Source of the DNA: Afifellaceae bacterium | GTDB lineage: Bacteria > Pseudomonadota > Alphaproteobacteria > Rhizobiales > Afifellaceae | Direction of reading: 5' to 3' | DNA: 64,000 bases | Assembly (NCBI GenBank): GCA_028281235.1 | Contig: JANQKG010000042.1 | Coordinates: forward strand, 24,807-88,806 | Shown here: one piece after another, positions 1-9,952 of the stretch | Layout: every line of letters begins with the position of its first letter | Numbering within the stretch: position 1 is the first letter of the stretch | Translations under genes and position numbers: made by a program | Notes under the pieces: model-generated | Seen by the model: only the letters and a program-made list of their open reading frames with translations | Database searches by the model: none | What the model was told of the DNA's origin: nothing

Positions 1-659
1 ACGCGATGAAGCAGAGCCTCTGTCTCCGCCTCCGCCTGCTCCGCCGTCCAGAACGCATAATAAAGAGCAATCGCCACGATGATCGATATGCTCACCACCG
101 TGGTGAGGTAGAGACGCAGCAGGAAGACGTCGCTGACCTCGCCGGGTGCTATGCCCACATCGAAGAACACCCAAGACACGACATGGAACCCGATTGCAAA
201 GACAATGATCAGAGCAATGTAGGGAAGCCGCCTGAGCTCAAGGATCAGGAAGGCCAGCGCCGATGCGGCGATGTAATTGACCTGAATGCCGGACTCCCGG
301 CCGACCAGCGCGATAATGAGGAACAAGCCGATCATCAGCACGAAGGCCATGAACAGCGGCCCGGCCACCTCGTGAACACGATGCAAGGCCGGGACCATAA
401 GCGCGGCGACCGTCATCACCACATTGATGATGATGGCACCGCGGTAGAGCATTGCGTCTTCAAGCGCGAAGGTCAGCGCGAAGAACAGACAGGCCAACGC
501 GATCGTACCGCAGGCGACGTTGATGTTGCGCAGTCTGCGCCGCGTCCTCGCCGGATAGCCGGACGTGCCGAGCTCAGCCAGCCATGCGGCGCGCCGTTTC
601 AGTCGCAACGCCCATTGGTCTGGCCGTAGTGGCGCCGCCGATCCCGCTTTGGTTTCCAT
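1..659 (-). CDS. Membrane-anchored protein, probable class III adenylate/guanylate cyclase (N-terminal part, runs off the left edge)
   Basis: An open frame starting at the ATG complement of 657-659 stays open to base 1, giving at least 219 residues. After a basic N-terminus (about residues 1-50, rich in Arg) come six hydrophobic stretches separated by short loops, including LACLFFALTF, FMAFVLMIGLFLIIALVG and a last helix ending YYAFW. Directly after it the frame reads EQAEAETEALLH, the kind of short charged linker that joins the membrane part of many rhizobial class III cyclases to the catalytic domain. The catalytic domain itself is beyond the window, so the enzyme class is inferred. A sensor kinase or GGDEF protein is also possible. 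It is divergent from the caspase-like gene, with about 150 bp between them. Confidence 0.7.
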   Translation of the reverse strand, partial: METKAGSAAPLRPDQWALRLKRRAAWLAELGTSGYPARTRRRLRNINVACGTIALACLFFALTFALEDAMLYRGAIIINVVMTVAALMVPALHRVHEVAGPLFMAFVLMIGLFLIIALVGRESGIQVNYIAASALAFLILELRRLPYIALIIVFAIGFHVVSWVFFDVGIAPGEVSDVFLLRLYLTTVVSISIIVAIALYYAFWTAEQAEAETEALLHR

Positions 660-811
660 TTCGCAAGCCCCCGCGATCCGGCTTATCCTCCGGTCGCAAT
701 CCTTAGACAAGGATCGGGGCGGTTGCGGGGCGGCGGTTTTCGGGGGTTTTGCAAGGGGCGCCCACCGGGTTAAGCTCCGTTGTCGCTAAGCAGGACGGAG
801 GCTGGAATCCG

Positions 812-3622
812 ATGCGCCACCTCTTCGCATGTCTCCTCTGTCTCGTGCTCTTCTCCTCCTCTCAAGCTGCGGCCGCAAATCGGGTCGCGTTGGTCATGGG
901 CAATGGCGCCTACGAAGAGGCCACCGCGCTGGAGAACCCGGTGCGCGACGCGGAGGCCATGGCGGCCGCACTTGAGGCGCTCGAATTCGATGTGATCCTG
1001 CGCACCGATGTCGATCGCCGCAGCACCGATCAGGCGCTCGGCGAATTCATCAGCGCTTCTGAGGGCGCGGAGATCGCTCTGCTCTTCTTCGCCGGCCACG
1101 GCATTCAGATCGGCGGCGAGAACTTTCTGCTGCCCGTCGACGTCTCCGCAGAGAGCGAATGGTCGTTGCGCTCCAGCGCTATTGAGGCGCAGCGCATCAT
1201 CTCAGAGATGGAGCGGCGGGCCGGTGTGTCGATCGTCATTCTCGACGCCTGCCGCGACAACCCGCTGGTCGATATCGTCGCCTCCTCCACCCGCTCCGCG
1301 GTGCCGCAGCGCGGGCTCGGCCGCATGACGCTTTCGAGCCGCGGAGCGATCGTCGCATTCGCCGCGGCGGCCGGCGACACCGCATCCGACGGCACTGGTG
1401 ACCACAGCCCCTTTACGCAGGCGCTCCTGGAGGAGATCGACGAGCCGAATGTTGAGATCGGCTTGATGTTCCGCAGGGTCGCGGGGCGCGTGCGCGACGA
1501 GACGCGTGGCGACCAGCACCCGGAGCTGCTCGTGCGCCTGGTCGACGAGGTCTATCTGAACCGCACCGACGCGCCGGAGGAGACGCAAGTCGCGGCGGTC
1601 TCTGAACGGAGGGAGGACGCGCAGCCTGAAGCCACGCAGGCCGCAACCGAAGAAAGCACTGCCCCCGATCTTGAACGGCAGGCCGCAGCGCCCGGCCGGA
1701 TCGCCCTGGCCGACAGGCGCTTCTTCGGCCGGCGGGTCGTCCATCAGCCGGCATGGCTCACCGACCTTGCCGTTCCCGAACCGAGCGGCTGGCGTTCGGC
1801 GGCGCCGGAAGCGCTTGTGGAGACCGACGAGAACAACAGCTTCGGCACCGCGCAATGGGTGCCGCTTGCCGCCGCGATCGAGGCGCGCATTGCACCGACG
1901 GGCGACTACGATTGGTTCCACGTGGAAGTGCCGGCGCGCGGCGAGCTCTGGGTGGAGGTCGACCCCGCGCCGCCGGAGCTCGACCTTTACGCACAGGTCT
2001 ATAGCGCCGACAATTCCGCCGTCGGCGGCGCGCAGGGCGCGGCCGGCGCGGGCAAAGCGCTCGTCGGCCGCTTTCCGGTGCCGGCACCCGGCGCATACCG
2101 GATTGTATTGTGGGACGGCTCAAGCAATGCTGAAAGCAGCGTCCCGTTCACCGCCAAGATCGACTTTGTTCCCGCCGACGATCCGTTCGAGCCGAACGAC
2201 ACACTCGGCGCCGCCTCGCCGCTCCCGGCAACGGCGACGGTTTGGCCGACGATCTATCCGCGCGGCGATTACGATTGGTTCAAGGTGTGGGTTCCGGAGC
2301 CCGGATTGCTGCAGCTCACCGCGTCGAAGGTTCCTGACGACCTCGACATCTATTTTCGCGTCTTCGACCTCAACAAGACGTCCATACACGGCTCCATTGG
2401 TCCGGCGCGCGAAGGCGGCGACACGGTCGCCGATGCGGAGCTGCCGGCACCCGGCACGTATCTGATTGAGGTCCATGACGGTTCAAGCAACGCCGCGACT
2501 GTGGAGCCATTCCGGCTCGATCTGGCATTCAAACCGGTCAGCGATCTGGCGGAGCCAAACAATTCGGTCAGCGAGGCGGTGATCGTGCCGCCGACAAGCC
2601 GGCGCGAGATGGCGATTTTTCCGCGCGGCGACTATGACTGGCTGGCTGTCGATGTCGACCATCCCGGCGAGCTGACGCTTCTGGCGGAGAATTCGCCGGA
2701 CAACCTCGACGTCTATATCCGCGTGCTCAATTCCGACGGCAAGGCGATCCTCGGATCGACCGGACCGGCGCGCGAGGGCGGCGATGTCTATACCTTCGCC
2801 GATCTGCCGGCGCCCGGCCGTTATTTCGTGGAGCTGCATGACGGCTCCAGCAACGCATCAAGCCCCGATCTGCTCGACCTGGAGCTCACCTATCTTGCCC
2901 AGCCGGATCAGTACGAACCGAATAACGGCCCTGGCGAGGCGGCGCCGCTGACGATCGGCACGCAGACGCTTTTGAACATCCTGCCGGTCGCCGACTCTGA
3001 TTGGTTCCGCATCGCGGTGCCGATCGCCGGCGAGCTTTACATTGAGCTGGACGAGGTGCCGGAGAACCTCGACCTTTACGTCAAGGTGCTTGACGCCGAC
3101 CAGGCCGCTATCTCCAGCTCCATCGGCCCGACGCGCGAAGGCGCCGTCACCGAAGCGATCGTCGATCTGCCGGGGCCTGGCATCTATTACCTCCAGATCT
3201 GGGACGGGAGCAGCAATGCGCGCTCCATCGAACCGGCGCTTCTGACCACCCGCTTCACGCCGATCGCGGAGACGCTGGAGCCCAACGACAGCTTCTCCAT
3301 GGCGCGGCCGATCAAGCTCGGCGAGCCCTATTTCGGCAACATCCTGCCGGTCGGCGATTATGATTGGTATCTCTTGGAGGCGCCGCGCGCCGGCACGTTC
3401 GTCGTCAATGTCGACGACGTCGACGACAAGCTCGACATCTACGCCACGCTTTACGATGCGGAAGTCCGCGGCAGCAGCGCGCTTGGCCCACCGCGCGAGG
3501 GGGCGGCCACGGAAGCGGAGTTCGAGGTGCCTGCCGCGGGGCTTTATCGGCTGAGGCTGCATGACGGCTCAAGCAACAGCCGCTCCGCCAAGCCGTTCCG
3601 CTTCCAGGTGGATTTCAACTAG
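812..3622 (+). CDS. Secreted caspase-like (peptidase C14) protein with five PPC-type repeats
   Basis: 936 residues. The ATG at 812 is chosen because AGGACGGAGG lies just upstream and it opens a signal peptide (about residues 1-22, ending SQAAAA). Residues about 24-235 are a caspase/p20 fold: VALVMGNGAY at the first strand, His96 in FFAGHG and Cys147 in ILDACRDN form the expected His-Cys dyad. A charged linker (about 255-300) leads to five tandem modules, each with a G-D-Y/S-D-W motif, an LD(L/I)Y strand and a DGSSNA turn. These resemble bacterial pre-peptidase C-terminal (PPC) beta-sandwich domains. The five D-Y/S-D-W motifs are spaced exactly 121 residues apart. Likely exported; substrate unknown. 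The next gene starts 13 bp later, so the two are probably co-transcribed. Confidence 0.88.
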   Translation: MRHLFACLLCLVLFSSSQAAAANRVALVMGNGAYEEATALENPVRDAEAMAAALEALEFDVILRTDVDRRSTDQALGEFISASEGAEIALLFFAGHGIQIGGENFLLPVDVSAESEWSLRSSAIEAQRIISEMERRAGVSIVILDACRDNPLVDIVASSTRSAVPQRGLGRMTLSSRGAIVAFAAAAGDTASDGTGDHSPFTQALLEEIDEPNVEIGLMFRRVAGRVRDETRGDQHPELLVRLVDEVYLNRTDAPEETQVAAVSERREDAQPEATQAATEESTAPDLERQAAAPGRIALADRRFFGRRVVHQPAWLTDLAVPEPSGWRSAAPEALVETDENNSFGTAQWVPLAAAIEARIAPTGDYDWFHVEVPARGELWVEVDPAPPELDLYAQVYSADNSAVGGAQGAAGAGKALVGRFPVPAPGAYRIVLWDGSSNAESSVPFTAKIDFVPADDPFEPNDTLGAASPLPATATVWPTIYPRGDYDWFKVWVPEPGLLQLTASKVPDDLDIYFRVFDLNKTSIHGSIGPAREGGDTVADAELPAPGTYLIEVHDGSSNAATVEPFRLDLAFKPVSDLAEPNNSVSEAVIVPPTSRREMAIFPRGDYDWLAVDVDHPGELTLLAENSPDNLDVYIRVLNSDGKAILGSTGPAREGGDVYTFADLPAPGRYFVELHDGSSNASSPDLLDLELTYLAQPDQYEPNNGPGEAAPLTIGTQTLLNILPVADSDWFRIAVPIAGELYIELDEVPENLDLYVKVLDADQAAISSSIGPTREGAVTEAIVDLPGPGIYYLQIWDGSSNARSIEPALLTTRFTPIAETLEPNDSFSMARPIKLGEPYFGNILPVGDYDWYLLEAPRAGTFVVNVDDVDDKLDIYATLYDAEVRGSSALGPPREGAATEAEFEVPAAGLYRLRLHDGSSNSRSAKPFRFQVDFN

Positions 3623-3635
3623 GGCTGGACCAGCT

Positions 3636-4163
3636 ATGGCCCGGCACGCTTCGAGTGAAACGAGAGGCGATACCGAACTCGTCAAAGAGGCACTCGCCGA
3701 GGCGCAGCAGACCGTCAGGGCTTACGACGTCAAAGCACAGATTGTCGGGGTCGGGTACATCTTTGCGCTGGGCGTCGTATTCCGGTTGGGCGATCTTCTC
3801 CCGAAGGTGGAGAGGGATGATCTGCTGTTTGTGATCGCGGGATGGGCGATCGTCATCTTTCCCATTCTGCTGTTCGGGTTCGTGCTCTACCCGACTCGGA
3901 AGACCGTCAGCAGCTTTCGCTCTGAAGAGGCTCCCGGCGAAGACGTCCTTTATGTCCAGTCGAAACAATTCCCCACGGCACGGGCCTATCTTGAGGCGCT
4001 GGAACGCGCAGACGGGCTCATCGAAAGAACGAATGAGCTGCTGAAAGTCACCAGGCTACGCGAACTGAAGCGAAAACGCTTCCTGCGGGCTCTGTTCGCC
4101 GCGGGTGTGGCTTTCGTCATGCTGTTCTGGGCACAGCTTTGGCGCAGCACCACTGGCGGATGA
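3636..4163 (+). CDS. Three-helix membrane protein resembling Pycsar effector (DUF5706/PycTM-like) proteins
   Basis: 175 residues. Layout: an N-terminal polar helix with a D-x-K-A motif (YDVKAQ), a transmembrane hairpin (about residues 37-90, GVGYIFALGVVF and FVIAGWAIVIFPILLFGFVLYP), a cytosolic stretch with a coiled-coil-like segment (ALERADGLIERTNELLKV), a very basic RELKRKRF and a final membrane helix. Hairpin, helical arm and third TM are the arrangement of PycTM-type effectors that respond to cyclic nucleotides. That assignment rests on architecture and the D-x-K-A motif only. It follows the caspase gene by 13 bp. The alternative is an unrelated small membrane protein. Confidence 0.7.
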   Translation: MARHASSETRGDTELVKEALAEAQQTVRAYDVKAQIVGVGYIFALGVVFRLGDLLPKVERDDLLFVIAGWAIVIFPILLFGFVLYPTRKTVSSFRSEEAPGEDVLYVQSKQFPTARAYLEALERADGLIERTNELLKVTRLRELKRKRFLRALFAAGVAFVMLFWAQLWRSTTGG

Positions 4164-4246
4164 GCGCCAGTCGATATCGTGCCGAACGAATGAGTCTTGA
4201 GCCCTTAGAGCGTCTCCCGCAACGCGCTGAACAAAACAATGTTCGG

Positions 4247-4882
4247 TCAGTCCTGCATGAGCGCCAACATCGGTGCCACGGCCGATTTCCACGAGGCGCG
4301 CTCTTCCAACCGATCGATCCAGGCCGAAACGTGAGGTGTCCGGTCAAGCGAGATGCCGGCGCGATCACGAAACATGAACGTGCTCGCCATGGCAAAGTCG
4401 GCGATGCTCAGATCGCCGGCCACCCACTCCTTGTTCGCCAGGCTGGCGTCAAGCACCGGTAGGAACTGGGCGACGTTCTTGAGTTGAGACTCGATTGCCG
4501 TCTCATCGGGCTCACCCATACCGAGCTTCTTCTTCACAACACGCTCAAACGCCACCCCTTGCATTGCGGGGCCGAGATGGATGGCCTGCCAATAGGACCA
4601 TTGGTCGATGATGGCGCGTTTCCTCGCGTCGGTCGGACAAAGGCCGCGCTCGGGCTTCAAGCCAGCAAGATAGCCATCGATGGCGCGGCTTTCCCAGAGC
4701 ACAAAGTCACCATCGACCAGAACCGGCACTTTGCCGTTCGGATTGATCGCCAAGTATGACGCGGTTTTGTGCTCGCCTTTCATGAGATCGACTTCGATGG
4801 TCTCAAGCTCGATCCCGAGCTCGTTAGCGACCGCGCGAACGCGCAAGGCGTTGGGCGAAAGATCGGCGTTATAGAGCTTCAT
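4247..4882 (-). CDS. Glutathione S-transferase family protein
   Basis: 211 residues, the normal size for a cytosolic GST. The N-terminal thioredoxin fold begins MKLYNADLSPNALRVR; the cis-proline region is NPNGKVPVL and the glutathione-binding E-S-R-A motif is in LWESRAI. An all-helical C-terminal domain contains the conserved LSIADFAMAS segment. It lies 83 bp downstream of the SRPBCC gene on the same strand and may be co-transcribed with it. The substrate cannot be told from sequence. Confidence 0.9.
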   Translation of the reverse strand: MKLYNADLSPNALRVRAVANELGIELETIEVDLMKGEHKTASYLAINPNGKVPVLVDGDFVLWESRAIDGYLAGLKPERGLCPTDARKRAIIDQWSYWQAIHLGPAMQGVAFERVVKKKLGMGEPDETAIESQLKNVAQFLPVLDASLANKEWVAGDLSIADFAMASTFMFRDRAGISLDRTPHVSAWIDRLEERASWKSAVAPMLALMQD

Positions 4883-4965
4883 TGCATCTCCTTGGATCCG
4901 TGCCTGCGTCGCGTCAGCATGGCAGACATGCGCCGAAAGCCATCACAATGGGAACGGTAAACCCT

Positions 4966-5439
4966 TTAGGCCGCTTGTGCAGTCGCGTTCCGGCTGGACC
5001 GGACCTTGTCGGCGAGCCCCTTCAGATTGCCGTCGAGGACCTTGCCCATCATCGTTTTCATCATGGTCTGACCCAAAATCCATGCGAGGGGACCGTACTT
5101 CATGCGGTAATCCATGGCCCACTTCACCTTTGACGGCTTGTTATCCAGCGGCTCGACGGACAGCTCCGCATAGGCTTCATGGAGAGGCATTGCCGCCATG
5201 TCCGGCAAACGGACGCGATACCCACGATTGGCCTCCCACTTGGTCACCTCCTCCACGAGTGAAGTGCCGTTCTCGAAATGGCAGCGCCGCTTCGATCCGA
5301 CCCCGTCTTCGCAGTCCGTGAGCGCATCCACTGAGTTCACGAGCGGTGCGAACTCGTCAATGTGCATGAAGCGGCCCTGAACCGCCCATATTGCGTCAGG
5401 CGTGGCGTCGATCTCACGCGTTCGCTCGTTGTGTATCAT
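4966..5439 (-). CDS. SRPBCC (START-like / polyketide cyclase) family protein
   Basis: 157 residues with the typical opening of the family (ERTREIDATPDAIWAVQGRF), then alternating strands and a long C-terminal helix (ILGQTMMKTMMGKVLDGNLKGL). Members bind small hydrophobic ligands in a deep cavity; most small bacterial ones have no known ligand. No signal peptide or membrane helix. It precedes the GST gene on the minus strand. Confidence 0.85.
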   Translation of the reverse strand: MIHNERTREIDATPDAIWAVQGRFMHIDEFAPLVNSVDALTDCEDGVGSKRRCHFENGTSLVEEVTKWEANRGYRVRLPDMAAMPLHEAYAELSVEPLDNKPSKVKWAMDYRMKYGPLAWILGQTMMKTMMGKVLDGNLKGLADKVRSSRNATAQAA

Positions 5440-5678
5440 GTTGATTCCTCAGCTCACGGCGACAGCGCCGGATTGGCTCCTCTCTCCAAACTCCGGCGCA
5501 CATTATCAGAGGGCTGCTGACAGCCTTTTGTCAGGAGCAATCGAGGGCGTAGCGGAGCTTTTTTGAAAGCAGCGCTGAATGATGGTGCCACCTGGCCGCT
5601 GATGTGCCCCGGCCCGTTTCCTTGACCCATCCGGCGCTTGCGGCATAAGTGCCCCTTAAACCGCAAGGACTTGGCCGG

Positions 5679-6281
5679 ATGATCCTGGTCATCGACAATT
5701 ACGATTCCTTCACCTGGAACCTCGTCCACTATCTCGGCGAGCTGGGCGCGGAGCCTTCTGTCGTGCGCAATGACAAGATCACGCCTGACGAGGCGCTTGC
5801 GCGGCAGCCGGAGGCGATCCTGCTGTCGCCCGGCCCGTGCACGCCGAACGAGGCGGGCATCTGTCTCGACCTGGTGCGCCAGGCCGATGGCGCGGTGCCG
5901 CTGCTGGGCGTCTGCCTCGGCCATCAGGCGATCGGCCAGGCCTATGGCGGGCAGGTCGTGCGCGCGCCGACCTTGATGCACGGCAAGCTGTCGCAGATGA
6001 CGCATTGCGGCGACGGGGTGCTGGCCGGCATCGACGGGCCGTTTGAAGCGACGCGCTATCATTCGCTGACCATCGATCCGGAATCGATGCCCGACTGCCT
6101 GGTCGCCAATGCGCATACGCAGGACGGGGTGATCATGGGCCTTCACCACAGAACCGACCCGGTTCACGGCGTGCAGTTTCATCCCGAAAGCATCGCGTCG
6201 GAGCACGGCCATCAGATCCTGCAAAATTTCCTGCAGATCGCGCGCACCTTCAATAGGCGCGTGGGCCGACAGGCAGCTTGA
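5679..6281 (+). CDS. trpG: Anthranilate synthase component II (glutamine amidotransferase)
   Basis: 200 residues. Hydrolyses glutamine and passes ammonia to the TrpE component for anthranilate synthesis. The class I amidotransferase triad is visible: nucleophilic Cys in [12 protein letters not shown], His and Glu in GVQFHPES. The start at 5679 is preferred over an upstream in-frame ATG because AAGGAC lies 8 bases before it and the family begins [11 protein letters not shown]. It is the first gene of trpG-trpD-trpC-moaC-moeA; trpE is not in the window. The same subunit may also serve p-aminobenzoate synthesis. Confidence 0.96.
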   Translation: MILVIDNYDSFTWNLVHYLGELGAEPSVVRNDKITPDEALARQPEAILLSPGPCTPNEAGICLDLVRQADGAVPLLGVCLGHQAIGQAYGGQVVRAPTLMHGKLSQMTHCGDGVLAGIDGPFEATRYHSLTIDPESMPDCLVANAHTQDGVIMGLHHRTDPVHGVQFHPESIASEHGHQILQNFLQIARTFNRRVGRQAA

Positions 6282-6297
6282 GCGGAGACGGGCAAGC

Positions 6298-7335
6298 ATG
6301 ACCGACATGAAGCGCTTCCTGGGCCCCATCGCTGCCGGCGAAAGGCTGACGCGCGCCGACGCGGAGGCGGCGTTCGACGTGATCATGTCCGGCGAAGCAA
6401 CGCCGACGCAGATCGGCGGCTTTTTGATGGCGCTTCGCGTGCGCGGCGAAACCGTGGAGGAGATTGCCGGCGCGGTCGCGGCGATGCGCGCCAAGATGAC
6501 CGTCGTCGAAGCGCCGCCCGACGCCATCGACATTGTCGGGACCGGCGGCGATGCGTCGGGCACGTTCAACATCTCCACTTGTGCGGCTTTCATTGCGGCG
6601 GGCGCCGGCGTGCCGATCGCCAAGCACGGCAACCGCGCGCTTTCCTCAAAATCGGGCGCGGCCGACACGCTCTCAGCACTCGGCGTCAATATCGAGCTCG
6701 CGCCGGAGCGGATCGCCGCCTGCATCCGCGAAGCGGGCATCGGGTTCATGTTTGCGCCGGCACATCATTCGGCCATGCGCCATGTCGGCCCTTCGCGGGT
6801 GGAGCTCGGCACGCGCACGGTGTTCAATCTGCTTGGGCCGCTCTGCAACCCCGCCAATGTCAAACGCTACATGCTCGGCGTGTTCGCGCGCGAATGGGTG
6901 GAGCCGGTGGCGGAGGTGCTGGCGTCGCTTGGGGCGGAGCGCGCCTGGGTGGTGCACGGCACGTTCGGCGACAGGAGCGGCCAAGGCGGAGGGATCGACG
7001 AGATCTCGCTGACGGGCACGACCTATGTGGCGGAGCTGCGCGCCGGGCATGTCCGCTCCTTCCAGATCGAGCCGACCGATTTCGATCTCGACCCGGTGGG
7101 GCCCGATGCATTGGTGGGCGGCACGCCGGAGGAGAACGCCAAGGCGCTGCGCGCTGTTCTGGAGGGCGCGCCGGGCGCGTTCCGCGACGTCGCGCTCATG
7201 AACGCGGGGGCGGCGCTCATGGTGGCCGGCAAGGCTGACCTGACGGAGGATGCCACAACGCTGGCGCGTCGATCGATTGAGTCGGGCAATGCGCTGAAGG
7301 CGTTGGATCGGCTGGTCGAAGTATCAAACGAGTGA
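6298..7335 (+). CDS. trpD: Anthranilate phosphoribosyltransferase
   Basis: 345 residues, family length. Transfers the phosphoribosyl group of PRPP to anthranilate in tryptophan synthesis. Motifs seen: VGTGGD (PRPP/diphosphate loop), FNIST, and [12 protein letters not shown], with an N-terminal helical domain. It starts 16 bp after trpG, with GGAGACGG upstream, and ends 6 bp before trpC. Confidence 0.97.
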   Translation: MTDMKRFLGPIAAGERLTRADAEAAFDVIMSGEATPTQIGGFLMALRVRGETVEEIAGAVAAMRAKMTVVEAPPDAIDIVGTGGDASGTFNISTCAAFIAAGAGVPIAKHGNRALSSKSGAADTLSALGVNIELAPERIAACIREAGIGFMFAPAHHSAMRHVGPSRVELGTRTVFNLLGPLCNPANVKRYMLGVFAREWVEPVAEVLASLGAERAWVVHGTFGDRSGQGGGIDEISLTGTTYVAELRAGHVRSFQIEPTDFDLDPVGPDALVGGTPEENAKALRAVLEGAPGAFRDVALMNAGAALMVAGKADLTEDATTLARRSIESGNALKALDRLVEVSNE

Positions 7336-7341
7336 GAGCCG

Positions 7342-8154
7342 ATGGCCGACATCCTGAAGCGCATCGAAGCCTATAAGCGTGAGGAGATCGCTGCGGCCAA
7401 GGCCGCCGTTCCGCTCGCGGAGCTGAGCGCGCGCATTGCGGAAATCGATCCGCCGCGCGGCTTTTATGACGCGCTGCGCACCCGTGTGGATGGCGGCAGC
7501 GTCGGGCTGATCGCCGAGATCAAGAAGGCAAGCCCATCCAAGGGACTGATCCGCGCCGATTTCGATCCGCCCACATTGGCGCGTGCCTACGAGGCGGGCG
7601 GCGCGGCCTGTCTTTCCGTGCTCACCGACGAGCCGTCCTTCCAGGGCGCGCCGGAGTTCTTGACCAATGCGCGCGAGGCAACCGCCCTCCCCGCGCTCCG
7701 CAAGGATTTCATGTTCGACCCCTATCAGGTGCACGAGGCGCGCACCTGGGGCGCCGATTGCATCCTTCTCATCATGGCGGCGATTTCCGATGACGAAGCC
7801 AGGGCGCTGGAGGATGCGGCGCAGGCGCTCGGCATGGACGTGCTGGCGGAGGTGCATGACGAAGCGGAGCTGGAGCGGGCGCTTCGCCTTGTCTCGCCGC
7901 TCATCGGCATCAACAATCGCAACCTGAAGACCTTTGAGACATCTTTGGCGGTCTCCGAGCGGCTCGCACCTCTGGTGCCGGCGGAGCGGCTTCTCGTGGG
8001 CGAAAGCGGCATTGCCAATGCGGCCGATATCGCCGCGCTCGACGCGATGGGCATCCGCGCCGTGCTGGTTGGCGAGAGCCTGATGCGCCAGGCCGACGTG
8101 GAAGCGGCGACGCGCGCATTGCTCACGCGCGCGGAGGTCGAGGCGGCTGAATGA
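7342..8154 (+). CDS. trpC: Indole-3-glycerol phosphate synthase
   Basis: 270 residues forming a single TIM barrel. Closes the indole ring from CdRP. Typical motifs are [11 protein letters not shown] near residue 55, [21 protein letters not shown] (catalytic Lys), [11 protein letters not shown] and LVGESGI. It is monofunctional, without the TrpF fusion of enterobacteria. Its stop overlaps the moaC start by 4 bp, so translation is probably coupled. Confidence 0.97.
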   Translation: MADILKRIEAYKREEIAAAKAAVPLAELSARIAEIDPPRGFYDALRTRVDGGSVGLIAEIKKASPSKGLIRADFDPPTLARAYEAGGAACLSVLTDEPSFQGAPEFLTNAREATALPALRKDFMFDPYQVHEARTWGADCILLIMAAISDDEARALEDAAQALGMDVLAEVHDEAELERALRLVSPLIGINNRNLKTFETSLAVSERLAPLVPAERLLVGESGIANAADIAALDAMGIRAVLVGESLMRQADVEAATRALLTRAEVEAAE

Positions 8155-8642
8155 ACGCGCGACTGACGCATCTCAGCGCCGAGGGCAAGGCCGACATGGT
8201 CGACGTGTCGGAGAAAGACGTGACGACGCGCACGGCGACAGCCAGCGGCACCGTATCAATGGCGCGCGAGACGCTGGACATGATCCTCGCCGGCAATGCC
8301 AAGAAGGGCGACGTCGTCGCCGCCGCGCGCCTCGCCGGCATCATGGCGGCGAAGAAGACGCACGATCTGATCCCGCTCTGTCACCCACTGGCGCTCACAA
8401 AAATCTCCGTCGACGTTGAGCCCGACCCAGCGCTGCCGGGCCTGCGCGTCACCGCTTTCGCCAAGCTTGACGGCAAGACGGGCGTGGAAATGGAGGCGCT
8501 GACGGCTGTCGCGGTCGCTTGCCTGACCATCTACGACATGGCCAAGGCCGTGGATCGCGGCATGACGATCCAGGACGTGCGTGTTGAGGAGAAGACCGGC
8601 GGCCGCTCGGGCGATTGGCGCGCGGACGGCGCGAACGCATGA
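8151..8642 (+). CDS. moaC: Cyclic pyranopterin monophosphate synthase
   Basis: 163 residues. Completes the first step of molybdenum cofactor synthesis together with MoaA. Conserved LIPLCHPL and [10 protein letters not shown] motifs are present, as is the opening [16 protein letters not shown]. It overlaps trpC by ATGA at its start and moeA by ATGA at its end, so tryptophan and Moco genes share one transcript, an arrangement common in rhizobia. Confidence 0.97.
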   Translation: MNARLTHLSAEGKADMVDVSEKDVTTRTATASGTVSMARETLDMILAGNAKKGDVVAAARLAGIMAAKKTHDLIPLCHPLALTKISVDVEPDPALPGLRVTAFAKLDGKTGVEMEALTAVAVACLTIYDMAKAVDRGMTIQDVRVEEKTGGRSGDWRADGANA

Positions 8643-9829
8643 GCCTGCTTCCGGTCGATGAAGCGGTCGCGCGACTGCTTGCCGGCGTGGAACCGCTCGA
8701 AGTAGAGCACGTGCCGCTCGCTGAGAGCAGCGGGTGCGTGCTGGCCGGCGACATTGCGGCGAGGCTCACGCAGCCGCCCTTCCCGGCTTCCGCCATGGAC
8801 GGCTACGCCGTGCGCGCGGAACACGCAATCATCGGCGCGCGGTTGGAGGTGATCGGCATATCGCGCGCCGGCGAGCGGTTTTCCGGCTCTGTCGCCGCCG
8901 GCACGTGCGTGCGCATTTTCACCGGTGCGCCGGTTCCCGACGGCGCCGACGCCGTGCTGATCCAAGAAGATGCCGAGCGCGACGGCGACACGATTATTGT
9001 CAAGGCCGCGGTGAAGGCCGGCGCCTTCGTGCGCCCGGCCGGCCTCGACTTCCGCGCGGGCGAGGCGCTTCTCCAGGAAAGCACCGTGCTCGACGCGCGC
9101 GCTATCGCGCTTGCCGCCGCCATGGGACACGGCACTTTGCCGGTCAGGCGCAAACCGCGCATTGCCGTGCTTGCCAATGGCGACGAATTGGTGCCGCCCG
9201 GCGCAACACCCGGCCCCGACCAGATCGTTTCGTCCAACGGCGTCGGGCTGACGGCGTTCGTGCGCGAATGCGGCGGCGAGCCGATTGATCTTGGCATTGC
9301 CGCCGACAGAAACGAGGCGATCGCCGACGCCGTCGACCAGGCGACCGGCTCCGACATTCTGGTCGTGGTGGGCGGCGCATCGGTCGGCGAGCATGACCTC
9401 GTGCAAGGCGCGCTGACTGAGAAGGGCATGGCGCTCGATTTCTGGCGGATCGCCATGCGGCCGGGCAAGCCGCTCATGGTGGGGCGGCTCGGCGACATGC
9501 ATGTGCTCGGCCTTCCGGGCAATCCGGTCTCAGCGCTGGTGTGCAGCCACGTGTTTCTGAAGCCGCTGATCAACGCCATGCTCGGCCTGTCGACCGACGC
9601 GGCGATCGTCTCCGCAAAGCTCGGCGCGGCCATGGCCAAGAACGACAACCGGCAGGACTTTGTGCGCGCGCGCCTCAAGATGATCGACGGCGAGCGCGTC
9701 GCGACACCGTTCGGCATTCAGGATTCCTCCATGCTGGCGACGCTTGCCGCGGCCGACGCGCTGATCATCCGCCCGGTCGGCGCACCGCCCGCGGCGGCCG
9801 GCGATGACGTGTCCGTGCTGTTGCTATGA
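8639..9829 (+). CDS. moeA: Molybdopterin molybdenumtransferase
   Basis: 396 residues. Inserts molybdate into adenylated molybdopterin. N-terminal motif [15 protein letters not shown] and the MogA-like domain motifs [12 protein letters not shown] and LGLPGNPVS are clear. The start at 8639 overlaps the moaC stop (ATGA); an in-frame start 24 bp upstream is less likely. Last gene of the trp-moa cluster. A RIME-like repeat begins 17 bp after the stop. Confidence 0.96.
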   Translation: MSLLPVDEAVARLLAGVEPLEVEHVPLAESSGCVLAGDIAARLTQPPFPASAMDGYAVRAEHAIIGARLEVIGISRAGERFSGSVAAGTCVRIFTGAPVPDGADAVLIQEDAERDGDTIIVKAAVKAGAFVRPAGLDFRAGEALLQESTVLDARAIALAAAMGHGTLPVRRKPRIAVLANGDELVPPGATPGPDQIVSSNGVGLTAFVRECGGEPIDLGIAADRNEAIADAVDQATGSDILVVVGGASVGEHDLVQGALTEKGMALDFWRIAMRPGKPLMVGRLGDMHVLGLPGNPVSALVCSHVFLKPLINAMLGLSTDAAIVSAKLGAAMAKNDNRQDFVRARLKMIDGERVATPFGIQDSSMLATLAAADALIIRPVGAPPAAAGDDVSVLLL

Positions 9830-9845
9830 GCTGCGCTGCTGAGCT

Positions 9846-9952
9846 CTAGAGCTTTATCCATTCCGATTGAATCAGAATGGAGGCCCTATCTCTTTGCTGG
9901 AGCATGATCTTATCCGAAAAGGTGGTGTCCACTTTTCGGGATCATGCTCTAG
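9846..9952 (+). repeat. RIME-like palindromic intergenic repeat, copy 1
   Basis: Bounded by CTAG at both ends. The core is an inverted repeat, GAGCATGATC ... GATCATGCTC, with an inner pair CCGAAAA/TTTTCGG around a short loop. It is about 90 percent identical over 88 bp to the copy ending at 17930. The final CTAG supplies the TAG stop of the minus-strand gene that follows. It lies between the convergent moeA and a small secreted protein gene. Confidence 0.9.

Noticed and set aside
6..629. 207-codon plus-strand frame at the left edge
   Set aside because: The minus strand here encodes a membrane protein with six helices and a clean start. The plus frame is His/Asp/Arg-rich, a typical shadow of a hydrophobic gene.
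5454..6749. 431-codon minus-strand frame across trpG and the start of trpD
   Set aside because: Lies opposite trpG and trpD, both of which have clear family motifs. The predicted protein is Arg/Ala-rich without any known motif. It is a GC-rich antisense shadow.
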